Assembly (NCBI GenBank): GCA_964542765.1
Contig: CAZIVO010000097.1
Span: 1 to 14,429, forward strand
Reading direction: 5' to 3'
Source: CAZIVO01 sp964542765
Lineage (GTDB): Bacteria; Planctomycetota; UBA1135; UBA2386
DNA length: 14,429 bases
The stretch's first letter is position 1. Each line of letters begins with the position of its first letter. Under the pieces are notes generated by a model. That model was not told where the DNA came from and ran no database searches. It saw only the letters and a program-made list of their open reading frames with translations. Shown here one piece after another: positions 1 through 6,324 of the stretch. Made by a program: the position numbers and the translations under genes.

Positions 1-2
1 AG

Positions 3-938
3 AGTTGTGGTGCAATGGGGTTTGCGCCGGTAGCCGTTTATGATGAAGACAATCCCTACGTCCATCATTTTCCGGATGGCAATGCCGGCGTTGCGCGGGC
101 GTTGGTGAAGAAGTTGATCCCTGATGTGGCCGAGGGGAGCAACGCTGAAGAGCTTGTCTTGGCCAGGTTCAACTATGCTGAACTGGACAGATCCGGCAAT
201 GCCGTTCGCATCAGGCTAAATAGCACAGTGGTCAATGTGAGGCATGGTGGTGACCCCAAGAGTTCCAGTGACGTTTTCGTGAGCTACATCAATGACAACA
301 AGTCATATCAGGTGAATGCCAAGAGCGTCGTGATGGCCTGCTACAACGTGATGATTCCGCATATCGTTTCGGGTCTTCCAGCAAAGCAGGCAGCCGCATT
401 GAAGGTTCAGGTGAAGAGCCCCCTGCAATACACGACTGTCGGCTTGAAGAACTGGAGAGCAATGAAAGAGCTGGGAATTGGCTTGGCTATGTCACCTGGA
501 AACATGCATCAGGCCGTGCTCATGGATTTTCCGGTGACCATGGGCGGCTATGAGCACACCAAGACCCCCGACGATCCGTGTGTCATTCAGATGATAAGCT
601 GTCCGTATGGAGAAACCGTCGGCGCTCCAAGACTCGAGCAGTTCCGTGAAGCGCGATACAGGATGCTAGCTCTGCAGTTCAAGGACTATGAGCAGGAAGT
701 CAGAAGTCATCTCACCGGCATGCTTCCCAAGGAGTTGTTTGAGTTCGACAGGGATGTTGTGAGCATTTCCGTAAACCGCTGGGCCCATGGTTACACGACC
801 GGCGGCCCGGGGAATTCGACACGAATCGGCCGGCAACCATTCGGCCGGATTACCATTGCGAATGCTGACTCCGCCCCCGGTGCAGATGCGAAAACCGCAA
901 TGATGATGGGATATCGAGCAGTCAGAGAATTGGGGTAA
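3..938 (+). CDS. FAD-dependent oxidoreductase, spermidine-dehydrogenase-like (3' part, runs off left edge)
   Basis: The reading frame is open to the left edge (first whole codon at 3), so the ATG at 15 is internal and the N-terminal FAD-binding Rossmann part lies outside the window. What remains, about 312 codons, resembles the C-terminal half of the spermidine dehydrogenase/flavin amine oxidase group. It has the HFPDGNAGVARALVKKLIP segment near its start, a VVMACYNVMIPHI stretch, an SPLQYTTVGLKNWRA stretch, and a C-terminal flavin-contact segment, GRITIANADSAPGADAKTAM, followed by YRAVREL. The substrate cannot be told from this fragment; oxidation of a C-N bond with FAD is known for the family, and many members are Tat-exported, which cannot be checked here. 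It ends 90 bases before the orphan repeat copy at 1031. No strong terminator follows: a GGCGCC/GGCGCC pair at 991-1009 can fold but has no T tract. Confidence 0.85.
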   Translation, partial: SCGAMGFAPVAVYDEDNPYVHHFPDGNAGVARALVKKLIPDVAEGSNAEELVLARFNYAELDRSGNAVRIRLNSTVVNVRHGGDPKSSSDVFVSYINDNKSYQVNAKSVVMACYNVMIPHIVSGLPAKQAAALKVQVKSPLQYTTVGLKNWRAMKELGIGLAMSPGNMHQAVLMDFPVTMGGYEHTKTPDDPCVIQMISCPYGETVGAPRLEQFREARYRMLALQFKDYEQEVRSHLTGMLPKELFEFDRDVVSISVNRWAHGYTTGGPGNSTRIGRQPFGRITIANADSAPGADAKTAMMMGYRAVRELG

Positions 939-1030
939 GGGCGAAGCAGGTTGAGTGCCAAGGCCCGCCGCTCCGATCTGGCCCATGCTTGGCGCCAAAA
1001 CATGGCGCCCCCAGGGGCTGTGGTGAGCTC

Positions 1031-1133
1031 AGACTTGCGGTGAGAGCAACGAGAGCGAGGTTGTGAGTTTAGGGGGAACAGTGCAGTGCCCCGCATTCTA
1101 GCTAGCTGAGAGTTGGTTTGAAGTGGGGGTCAC
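1031..1133. repeat. imperfect direct repeat, copy A (orphan sulfatase 5' region)
   Basis: This segment matches 2797-2914 in the same orientation. By eye, 84 of 92 aligned bases agree; copy A has 3 bases (1061-1063) where copy B has 13 that include the sulfatase ATG, and there is a 5-base gap near 1126. Copy B spans the sulfatase promoter, start codon and the first part of the signal peptide. Read on the minus strand, copy A still encodes LALVALTASL beside the sulfatase LALAAFTASL, but has no start codon and runs into unrelated sequence. It is therefore a remnant of the 5' end of a second gene related to the sulfatase, or a duplicated fragment. Confidence 0.85.
1095..1122 (-). promoter_or_regulatory. 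orphan copy of the sulfatase promoter, pointing into the oxidoreductase 3' end
   Basis: On the minus strand there is TTCAAA (1117-1122), 16 bases, then TAGAAT (1095-1100): the same -35/-10 pair and spacing as in repeat copy B. The start codon that copy B serves has been deleted here, and transcription from this site would run leftward, antisense to the end of the FAD oxidoreductase gene. Activity is an inference from sequence conservation only. Confidence 0.35.
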
Positions 1134-1272
1134 TTCTCGGGGAGGGGTGCGATCTTCTTGCCAGCTTTGTAGATGCCGGATCGTTGTTCTCGTTTTCCAG
1201 AGCGATGATGCTGATGAGTGGAAAGTCGGCATTGGGATGGTAGGCAAAGGTCTTTCGGCGCGTAGAACCCAT
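1102..1272 (-). pseudogene. short broken ORF after sulfatase, possible serine-hydrolase tail remnant
   Basis: An ATG at 1270-1272 overlaps the sulfatase stop as TGATG and opens 56 codons ending at the TAG at 1102-1104. Its middle part, RKTFAYHPNADFPLISIIAL followed by ENENNDPASTKLA, resembles the end of a beta-lactamase-type (S12) serine hydrolase, where a strand like this is followed by a small helix. About at that point a neighbouring frame offers a natural-looking end, IYKAGKKIAPLPEK, with a stop at 1130-1132 exactly at the edge of repeat copy A. That pattern suggests a gene tail with a frameshift. The alternative is a chance ORF coupled to the sulfatase stop; the hydrolase likeness is weak and based on memory of the family. 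Confidence 0.3.
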
Positions 1273-2840
1273 CACCGATTCTTCCCCCTTGGCTTTCCCT
1301 TTTCTGGTCTGAGCACACTGGGTTTGACTTCGCCACTATGGGCTAGCCAATGATCTCGCTTCTCGCGCAGCATCCCAGAAATCTCGGGGCGCAGGGCAAT
1401 CACGTTGATCAGTTCCTCAGGGTCGTTTTTTAGATCGTAAAGGATCTCGCCATCCTTGTAGGTCACGAGTTTGAAGTGCTCGTTTTGAATCATGTTCACT
1501 TCGTGCTGTTCGGCATGGGCGAATTCTCGACCAAAGGGGTAGCCCTTGAGTAGGGGCATGAGATCGAAGCCATGGGTTCTGGCAACGTCTTTCGAATCGC
1601 AGCCGTAGAGGGTCACCATCGTCTTGGACAGGTCCAGCAACTCAACGCAGCGGTTGATGACTCTTCCTTTGCCATGTTTGGGGTGTGAAATGATCAATGG
1701 CGAATTGATGACTTCCTTGTAGAAGTATTTTTTCGAGTAGAGACCGTGGTGCCCGGTCATCGATCCTTGGTCCGCGAAGAAGATGACGATCGTATTTTCG
1801 CGGAGGCCACTTTTGTCGAGGTGGTCCACGAGTCTGCCAACGAGCGCATCCATCATGGTGATCAGCGCCAGGTAGCCACGTCGGTAGGACGTCGAATTTG
1901 TCCTGGACACGTTCATGTCGTTTGCAAGCGAAGCGGGCAGTCCGGTTTTGCGGCCGGGGATCAGCGGCTTCAGATCAGCGTCCTTGTAGAGATCCTTGTA
2001 CTTCTGGGGGACGTCCATGGGCGGGTGAGGAAGGGTGAGATCTATCCAAAGGAAAAATGGGTCCTTGCGGTCTTCTTCAGCGCTGATCCACTTGATCGCT
2101 GAGTTGATAATGAAGCTGTCGATGTAATCCTCTTCACCCAGCGGGAAGTCGATGTCGATTCCGTTTCTCTTCTTCCTCGAGTAAGCGGCTACCAGCTTGT
2201 CGTAGATGCCTTTGTCATGAAGGTATTTGGAATAAGGGTCTTTCTCCGGAGGATGCTTTCGGGCGGAAAGCGCGACTTTCCCGCCCATGCTGAAGGCGTG
2301 ATCAAAGCCCAGCTGATCTCGAATCACCTGATTCTGTTTTTCATATGAATCTCTCGGATTGATGCCAAAGGGCCGGTAGTGATTTTTTCCGTAGAGCGCC
2401 GTGTAGACTCCGGCCCGTCTCAAAGCGGCCGGGAAAGTCCAGCAGTCCTCCGGAAGCCTGGCTGGTGAGGCATTCATGTAGATGCCGGTGTTGTGTGGGT
2501 AGGTTCCGGTGATGAGGGAATTCCTCGATGGGGCGCAGGCGGTTCCCTGAACGATGCAATTCTTGAATACGGTTCCCTGGGCTGCTAGCCGGTCCAGATT
2601 TGGTGTTTTCACCACTCGATGTCCCATGTAGCCAAGGGCCATCGGGTTGAGATCATCGGCTTCGACCATCACCACGTTGAGCCCGTGGTCTTTGGGGTAA
2701 TCCAGATCCTTGGCTTTGCGGAGTCTGGCTTCAAATCCCACAACCGCAGCACTCTTGGTCTTTTCACCCTGACCAACAGCGTTACCGACGCAAAGCAGAC
2801 TTGCGGTGAAAGCAGCGAGAGCGAGATGGGAGGGCTTCAT
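1272..2840 (-). CDS. secreted formylglycine-dependent sulfatase (family S1)
   Basis: A 522-residue sulfatase that hydrolyses a sulfate ester, substrate unknown; family members act on sulfated polysaccharides or small sulfate esters. Residues 1-23 form a signal peptide (KPSHLALAAFTASLLCVGNA), so it acts in the periplasm or outside. Metal ligands ADD are at 61-63. The formylglycine signature CAPSRNSLITG has Cys102 as the residue to be matured by a formylglycine-generating enzyme. GKNH (151-154), LPHPP (270-274) and the second metal site ADQGS (356-360) follow, the last having DQ where DH or DN is common. The C-terminal sub-domain ends with LYDLKNDPEELINVI, typical of the family. The ATG at 2838-2840 is chosen because it opens the signal peptide; the Shine-Dalgarno match is poor. 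It has its own promoter, inside repeat copy B, and stands alone rather than in an operon. Confidence 0.95.
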   Translation of the reverse strand: MKPSHLALAAFTASLLCVGNAVGQGEKTKSAAVVGFEARLRKAKDLDYPKDHGLNVVMVEADDLNPMALGYMGHRVVKTPNLDRLAAQGTVFKNCIVQGTACAPSRNSLITGTYPHNTGIYMNASPARLPEDCWTFPAALRRAGVYTALYGKNHYRPFGINPRDSYEKQNQVIRDQLGFDHAFSMGGKVALSARKHPPEKDPYSKYLHDKGIYDKLVAAYSRKKRNGIDIDFPLGEEDYIDSFIINSAIKWISAEEDRKDPFFLWIDLTLPHPPMDVPQKYKDLYKDADLKPLIPGRKTGLPASLANDMNVSRTNSTSYRRGYLALITMMDALVGRLVDHLDKSGLRENTIVIFFADQGSMTGHHGLYSKKYFYKEVINSPLIISHPKHGKGRVINRCVELLDLSKTMVTLYGCDSKDVARTHGFDLMPLLKGYPFGREFAHAEQHEVNMIQNEHFKLVTYKDGEILYDLKNDPEELINVIALRPEISGMLREKRDHWLAHSGEVKPSVLRPEKGKPRGKNR

Positions 2841-2914
2841 GAGTTTCGGGAGAACAGTGCAGTGTCCCGCATTCTAGCTGGTTGAGAGTTGGTTTGAAGT
2901 GATGTTGGAGTCAC
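2797..2914. repeat. imperfect direct repeat, copy B (sulfatase start and promoter)
   Basis: This is the partner of 1031-1133. It covers codons of the sulfatase signal peptide, the ATG, the short 5' leader and the promoter. The likeness continues through coding and non-coding sequence alike, so it is a DNA duplication and not protein-level conservation. Outside 2797-2914 the two neighbourhoods are unrelated. Confidence 0.85.
2871..2898 (-). promoter_or_regulatory. candidate sigma70-like promoter of the sulfatase
   Basis: On the minus strand there is TTCAAA (2893-2898, 4 of 6 to TTGACA), a 16-base spacer, and TAGAAT (2871-2876, 5 of 6 to TATAAT). This would start transcription near 2864, about 24 bases before the ATG at 2840. 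The motif pair and spacing are kept in repeat copy A. Confidence 0.45.
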
Positions 2915-2920
2915 AGCTAC

Positions 2921-2943
2921 GCATGGGAGCTGAACCCCCGTGC
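2921..2943. other. small hairpin in the sulfatase/lipoprotein intergenic region
   Basis: GCATGGG (2921-2927) can pair with CCCGTGC (2937-2943), one G-U pair included, around a 9-base loop. It lies between two divergent genes and has no T tract, so a terminator is unlikely; an operator or mere chance are both possible. Confidence 0.2.
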
Positions 2944-2983
2944 ATGAGGCTTCAAAGCGCGAAGTTTTCCTCTGGTTGATATC

Positions 2984-3352
2984 ATGCGGCACATGAAGAA
3001 GCTCTTCTTGTTGGTCCTTCTTGCCACGCTCACCGGGTGCGAAATAGTACCTGACTTCACTGTTGGTCGAAATAACCGCAACATGACCAAGCTGACTGTG
3101 GGAATGACCAAAGATCAGGTTTTGGAGGTCATGGGGCCAGCGGGAAAAGTAGAGGCATACACAACCAAATCAGGAGGCGTGATTGAGTTCTTGATGTATC
3201 GCACTCTGGTAGACGCTGCATCAAGGTTTGAGGTGATCCAAGACAGGCACTGGACACCGATCTGCATCGTCGACGGCAAGGTTGAGGGGTGGGGTCAAAA
3301 CTTCTACGACGACACCATCAAGATTCGAAAAGAGATCATCAGAAGAGACTAG
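2984..3352 (+). CDS. small lipoprotein with BamE/SmpA-like domain
   Basis: A 122-residue protein (119 if the second ATG at 2993 is used). The N-terminus MKKLFLLVLLATLTGCE is a type II signal peptide with lipobox LTGC, so Cys19 (Cys16 from the second start) would be lipidated and the protein anchored to a membrane. The second start gives the more usual signal peptide, but neither has a clear ribosome binding site. Residues 34-52, MTKLTVGMTKDQVLEVMGPA, are the hallmark helix of the SmpA/OmlA (BamE-like) fold: a start, GMTkdqV, then a loop at G-P, followed by a short strand region (VIEFLMYRT). In proteobacteria BamE helps outer-membrane protein assembly; many small lipoproteins share only the fold, so the role here is open. 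The GTG of the methyltransferase follows after 3 bases, so the two may be co-transcribed although their base composition differs. Confidence 0.8.
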   Translation: MRHMKKLFLLVLLATLTGCEIVPDFTVGRNNRNMTKLTVGMTKDQVLEVMGPAGKVEAYTTKSGGVIEFLMYRTLVDAASRFEVIQDRHWTPICIVDGKVEGWGQNFYDDTIKIRKEIIRRD

Positions 3353-3355
3353 CCA

Positions 3356-4297
3356 GTGAGTGAAACCCCCGTGCCTGTCCCCACGCCGCTCGGACAGACC
3401 GCCTACCTGGCGGCCCCTGACTTCGTCGAGCAGCTGATCGCGGAGCTCGGTGATGTCGCTTCGGTGCACGATCGGTTGGTGTTCGCTGACGGTGGCCCCC
3501 GGACCGCTGCCTGGGCGCAAAACGTCTGGCACGACCCGGTCTCGTTGCGGATTGGCTCGATCAACGATGGCGCGCGCGCGTTGCGATCGATCCAGCGCAA
3601 CTGGGTGCTGTATTCTCTCGCGCATCATGGGCGCGCAGCGTTGATCGCGGAGAAGCTGCCGCACGTCTCGGCCCGGCCGCTCGAATTTCCTGCCGATCCG
3701 CCGAGCGCGCCGCTTGGGTCGTGGACGCTCATCGAGCGCGACACCATCATCGCCGCACCGCACTGTTCTAGCCCGTTCGTCAACGGTGAACCGCGTTTCG
3801 TCGAGGACCGCGAGAACCCGCCGAACCGCGCTTACCTCAAGGTTTATGAGGCATTGACGACGCTGGGTGAGCGGCCGCAGCGCGGCGAGCTATGCCTCGA
3901 CCTTGGTGCCAGCCCGGGCGGCTGGACCTGGGCGTTACACCAGCTCGGCGCGCGCGTGATCAGCGTCGACAAGGCGCCGCTCGATCCTCGCGTCGCGGCG
4001 TTGCGCGGCGTGGAGCACAGGCTCGAGAGCGCGTTCTCGCTGGATCCTCTCGAGTTTGGCGCCGTCGACTGGTTGTTCTGCGATATGGCGTGCTACCCGG
4101 ATCGGCTGCTCCGCCTCGTGCAGAAGTGGATGGCAGCGGGGATTTGCCGACGCATGTTGTGCACGATCAAGTTTCAGGGAGCGACCGACCATGCGATCGC
4201 GGCCGAGTTCGCGGCGATCCCCGGGTCGCGCATGTTCCATCTGACGTGCAACAAGCACGAGCTGACCTGGGCACTCCTCGACTGCCCGCGAGGGTAG
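3356..4297 (+). CDS. SAM-dependent 2'-O-ribose methyltransferase, FtsJ/RlmM type
   Basis: A 313-residue Rossmann methyltransferase. The SAM-binding motif LDLGASPGGW is at 181-190, with the acidic end of the second strand in VISVDKAP (Asp205). The K-D-K-E set of FtsJ-type 2'-O-methyltransferases is visible: Lys162 in YLKVYEA, Asp243 in FCDMA, Lys272 in TIKFQG and Glu302 in KHELTW. The wording VDWLFCDMA...ICRRMLCTIKF follows RlmM (23S rRNA C2498 in E. coli) more than RlmE, but the N-terminal part (1-150) is not obviously the RlmM THUMP-like region, and the protein is about 50 residues shorter than E. coli RlmM. An RNA ribose is the likely target; the exact site is not inferable. It starts with GTG at 3356, 3 bases after the lipoprotein stop. 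It converges with the ABC-F gene, with only 5 bases between the stops, and both are strikingly G+C-rich. Confidence 0.85.
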   Translation: MSETPVPVPTPLGQTAYLAAPDFVEQLIAELGDVASVHDRLVFADGGPRTAAWAQNVWHDPVSLRIGSINDGARALRSIQRNWVLYSLAHHGRAALIAEKLPHVSARPLEFPADPPSAPLGSWTLIERDTIIAAPHCSSPFVNGEPRFVEDRENPPNRAYLKVYEALTTLGERPQRGELCLDLGASPGGWTWALHQLGARVISVDKAPLDPRVAALRGVEHRLESAFSLDPLEFGAVDWLFCDMACYPDRLLRLVQKWMAAGICRRMLCTIKFQGATDHAIAAEFAAIPGSRMFHLTCNKHELTWALLDCPRG

Positions 4298-4311
4298 GGG
4301 GCTCAGCCCTC
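4297..4311. terminator. possible two-way terminator hairpin over both stops
   Basis: Bases 4297-4302 (GGGGGC) pair with 4306-4311 (GCCCTC), one G-U pair included, around a 3-base loop. A wider pairing, CGAGGG (4289-4294) with CCCTCG (4307-4312), is an alternative. It sits exactly where the methyltransferase and ABC-F genes meet tail to tail. Neither side has a T tract, so the terminator function is only suggested by position. Confidence 0.25.
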
Positions 4312-6183
4312 GATCTGTTCGAGCTGCTTGTCGAACCCCTGCTTACGCTGATCGTGTTCTTCCGAGGCGCGCTCGAGCTCGGCGAACTCGGTGTCGATCT
4401 TCTTCTGCGCCTCGGCTGCCTCGATTGAGATGCGGACGATCGCGTCCTTGTCGTTTTTCTGTGCGGCCAGCTCGAGCGCCTGATTCGCGGACCGGAGATC
4501 CTCCTCGAGCTTCACGATCGCACCTTCGAGCCTCTTGATCTGTTTTTGTAGCGGCTGCAGCGTCGCCGAGCGCTCGGCGATGATCTTTGCTCGATGTTGC
4601 CGGGCGCGCTTGCCGCCGCTCTTCTTGGTCGGCTTGGCCTTTGGTTCGGCATTTAGCTTGGCCGCCTTCTTGTTCTTGCGTTTGGTGTCGTCCTCGTCGC
4701 TCCAGCCGACGCGGTCGAGGAAGTCCCGGTAGGTGCCGTCGAACCAGCTGGCCCGCCCCCGGTCGAAGACCACCAGCTTGGTCGCGACCGCGTGCAGGAC
4801 GCGCTCATTGTGGGTGACGACGATCGCTCCGCCGGGGAACTCGAGCAAGGCATCGATCAGCGACTCGATCGATTCCATGTCGAGGTGGTTGGTCGGCTCG
4901 TCGAGCAGAACCAGATTGGAGGGGCTCACCAGCAGCTTGCCGATCAGTACGCGCGCGCGCTCGCCTCCAGACAGTACGTTGACCTTCTTGAGGGCGTCGT
5001 CGCCCTGGAACATCATCAGTCCGCAGATCGCGCGCGCGGTGCCGCGGCTGTGGTCGGGGACCGCGGACATAACCTCCTCCTCGACGGTCATGTCTTCGTG
5101 CAGGCGGTCGATGTTGGTCTGGCCAAAGTGTGCGAGGCGCATCGCGGCGTGGCGCTTGAAGTTGCCGTGCCGCGCCATCAGTTCACCGGCGATCAGGTTG
5201 AGCAGGGTGCTCTTGCCCTTGCCGTTCTTGCCCACGATCGCGACCCGGTCGCCCATTTCCAGGTCGAGCGACAGCTTGTCGATCAGCGAGGGCCCGTCGC
5301 CGTAGCCGAACTCCAGATCCTCGCCGCTCAGCAGGGTGTGTGCGTGGAAGGGTGCTGCGTTGAACTTGAACGACATCGTCGCGATCTCGTCGAGCTGCTC
5401 CATCGTGCCCTGCTTCTTCAGCATCTTGATGCGCGACTGAACCTGTCGGGCCTTGGTTGCCTGCGCGCGGAAGCGTTCGACGAAGCGCTCGGCATCGCGG
5501 CGACTCTTCTGTTGGTTTTGCCGAGTCTTCTCGTGGATCTCCTCTTCGACTGCGAGCATCTCGTACAGCTTGTCGGTGCGGCCTGCGACGCGGCGCACCT
5601 TGCCGCGGTGGATCGCCATGCTGTGCGTGGTGACCCGATCCATGAAGTTGCGGTCGTGGGTGATCAGGATGACCTCGCCGGGCCAGCTGCGAAGGTAGCG
5701 CTGCAGCCAGCGCATCGACACGATGTCTAGGTAGTTGGTGGGTTCGTCGAGCAGCAGCAGGTCGGGCGAGGAGACCAGCACCTTCGCGAGCTGTAGCCGC
5801 ACCTGATAGCCGCCCGACAACTCGCTCGGGGGCCGGTCGAAGTCGGCGACCGTGAAGCCCAGACCCATCAGCGCTTCTTCGGCTCGGTATTCCTCGACCC
5901 AGTCCCCTTCTTGCACGGGCAGGCCGAGGCAGGCCTCTTCCAGCACGGTGTCCTTTTTGAACTGGAGGTGCTGCGACAGGTGGCCGATCGTGTAGCCCTT
6001 GGGCTTGTCGATCCGCCCGTCGTCGGCGGGCTCTTCGCCGAGGATCAGGCGAAACAATGTGGTCTTGCCGCTGCCGTTGCGACCGACCAGACCCAGCCGC
6101 TCGCCCGGCGTGAGCGCGAAGGTCACGCCGTCGAACAGCAGCTGGGTTCCGTATGCCTTGCGGAGTTGGTGGACCTGGAGCAT
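4303..6183 (-). CDS. ABC-F family ATPase (Uup/EttA-like ribosome-associated protein)
   Basis: A 626-residue protein with two ATP-binding cassettes and no membrane segments. NBD1 has Walker A GRNGSGKT (34-41), signature LSGGY (122-126), Walker B LLLLDE (142-147) and H-loop His176. NBD2 has Walker A GKNGKGKS (318-325), signature LSGGE (404-408), LVLLDE (424-429) and His458. Between them, about 205-265, lies the charged helical linker typical of ABC-F proteins, which reaches into the ribosome. The tail, from about 500, is Lys-rich and then a coiled coil (about 535-625), as in Uup. ABC-F proteins bind the ribosomal E site and free stalled complexes or protect from antibiotics; which applies here cannot be decided. 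Start ATG at 6181-6183; both cassettes look active. A 141-base gap separates it from the gene upstream on the same strand. Confidence 0.93.
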   Translation of the reverse strand: MLQVHQLRKAYGTQLLFDGVTFALTPGERLGLVGRNGSGKTTLFRLILGEEPADDGRIDKPKGYTIGHLSQHLQFKKDTVLEEACLGLPVQEGDWVEEYRAEEALMGLGFTVADFDRPPSELSGGYQVRLQLAKVLVSSPDLLLLDEPTNYLDIVSMRWLQRYLRSWPGEVILITHDRNFMDRVTTHSMAIHRGKVRRVAGRTDKLYEMLAVEEEIHEKTRQNQQKSRRDAERFVERFRAQATKARQVQSRIKMLKKQGTMEQLDEIATMSFKFNAAPFHAHTLLSGEDLEFGYGDGPSLIDKLSLDLEMGDRVAIVGKNGKGKSTLLNLIAGELMARHGNFKRHAAMRLAHFGQTNIDRLHEDMTVEEEVMSAVPDHSRGTARAICGLMMFQGDDALKKVNVLSGGERARVLIGKLLVSPSNLVLLDEPTNHLDMESIESLIDALLEFPGGAIVVTHNERVLHAVATKLVVFDRGRASWFDGTYRDFLDRVGWSDEDDTKRKNKKAAKLNAEPKAKPTKKSGGKRARQHRAKIIAERSATLQPLQKQIKRLEGAIVKLEEDLRSANQALELAAQKNDKDAIVRISIEAAEAQKKIDTEFAELERASEEHDQRKQGFDKQLEQIEG

Positions 6184-6324
6184 GTCAGACTCGGGCGGGG
6201 ACTCTAGCCCGGATTGTCTCGCAAGAGGAGCGCCTAACGGCGGGATATCGATCCGATCGCGATGGCCACGGCCGACCCGAGATTGACGGTGGCGAAAACT
6301 TTTGCCGAGAGACCGCTGCGGGAC

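Larger units (their letters stand above)
939..1271. other. gene-poor stretch between oxidoreductase and sulfatase
   Basis: This stretch of 333 bases holds no convincing intact gene. It contains a 6-bp self-complementary pair GGCGCC (991-996 and 1004-1009, 7-base loop), the orphan copy of the sulfatase 5' region (1031-1133), a short palindrome GAAGTG/CACTTC (1120-1136), and a small broken ORF on the minus strand directly after the sulfatase stop. It looks like scar tissue left by a rearrangement rather than a functional regulatory region. Confidence 0.6.

Noticed and set aside
991..1009. GGCGCC pair as terminator of the oxidoreductase gene
   Set aside because: GGCGCC is itself a palindrome, the stem is only 6 bp, and no T run follows.
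4792..5730. 312-codon open frame on the plus strand opposite the ABC-F gene
   Set aside because: The minus strand carries complete ABC-F motifs; the plus frame has a Val/Ala/Asp/His-rich translation typical of G+C-rich antisense frames.
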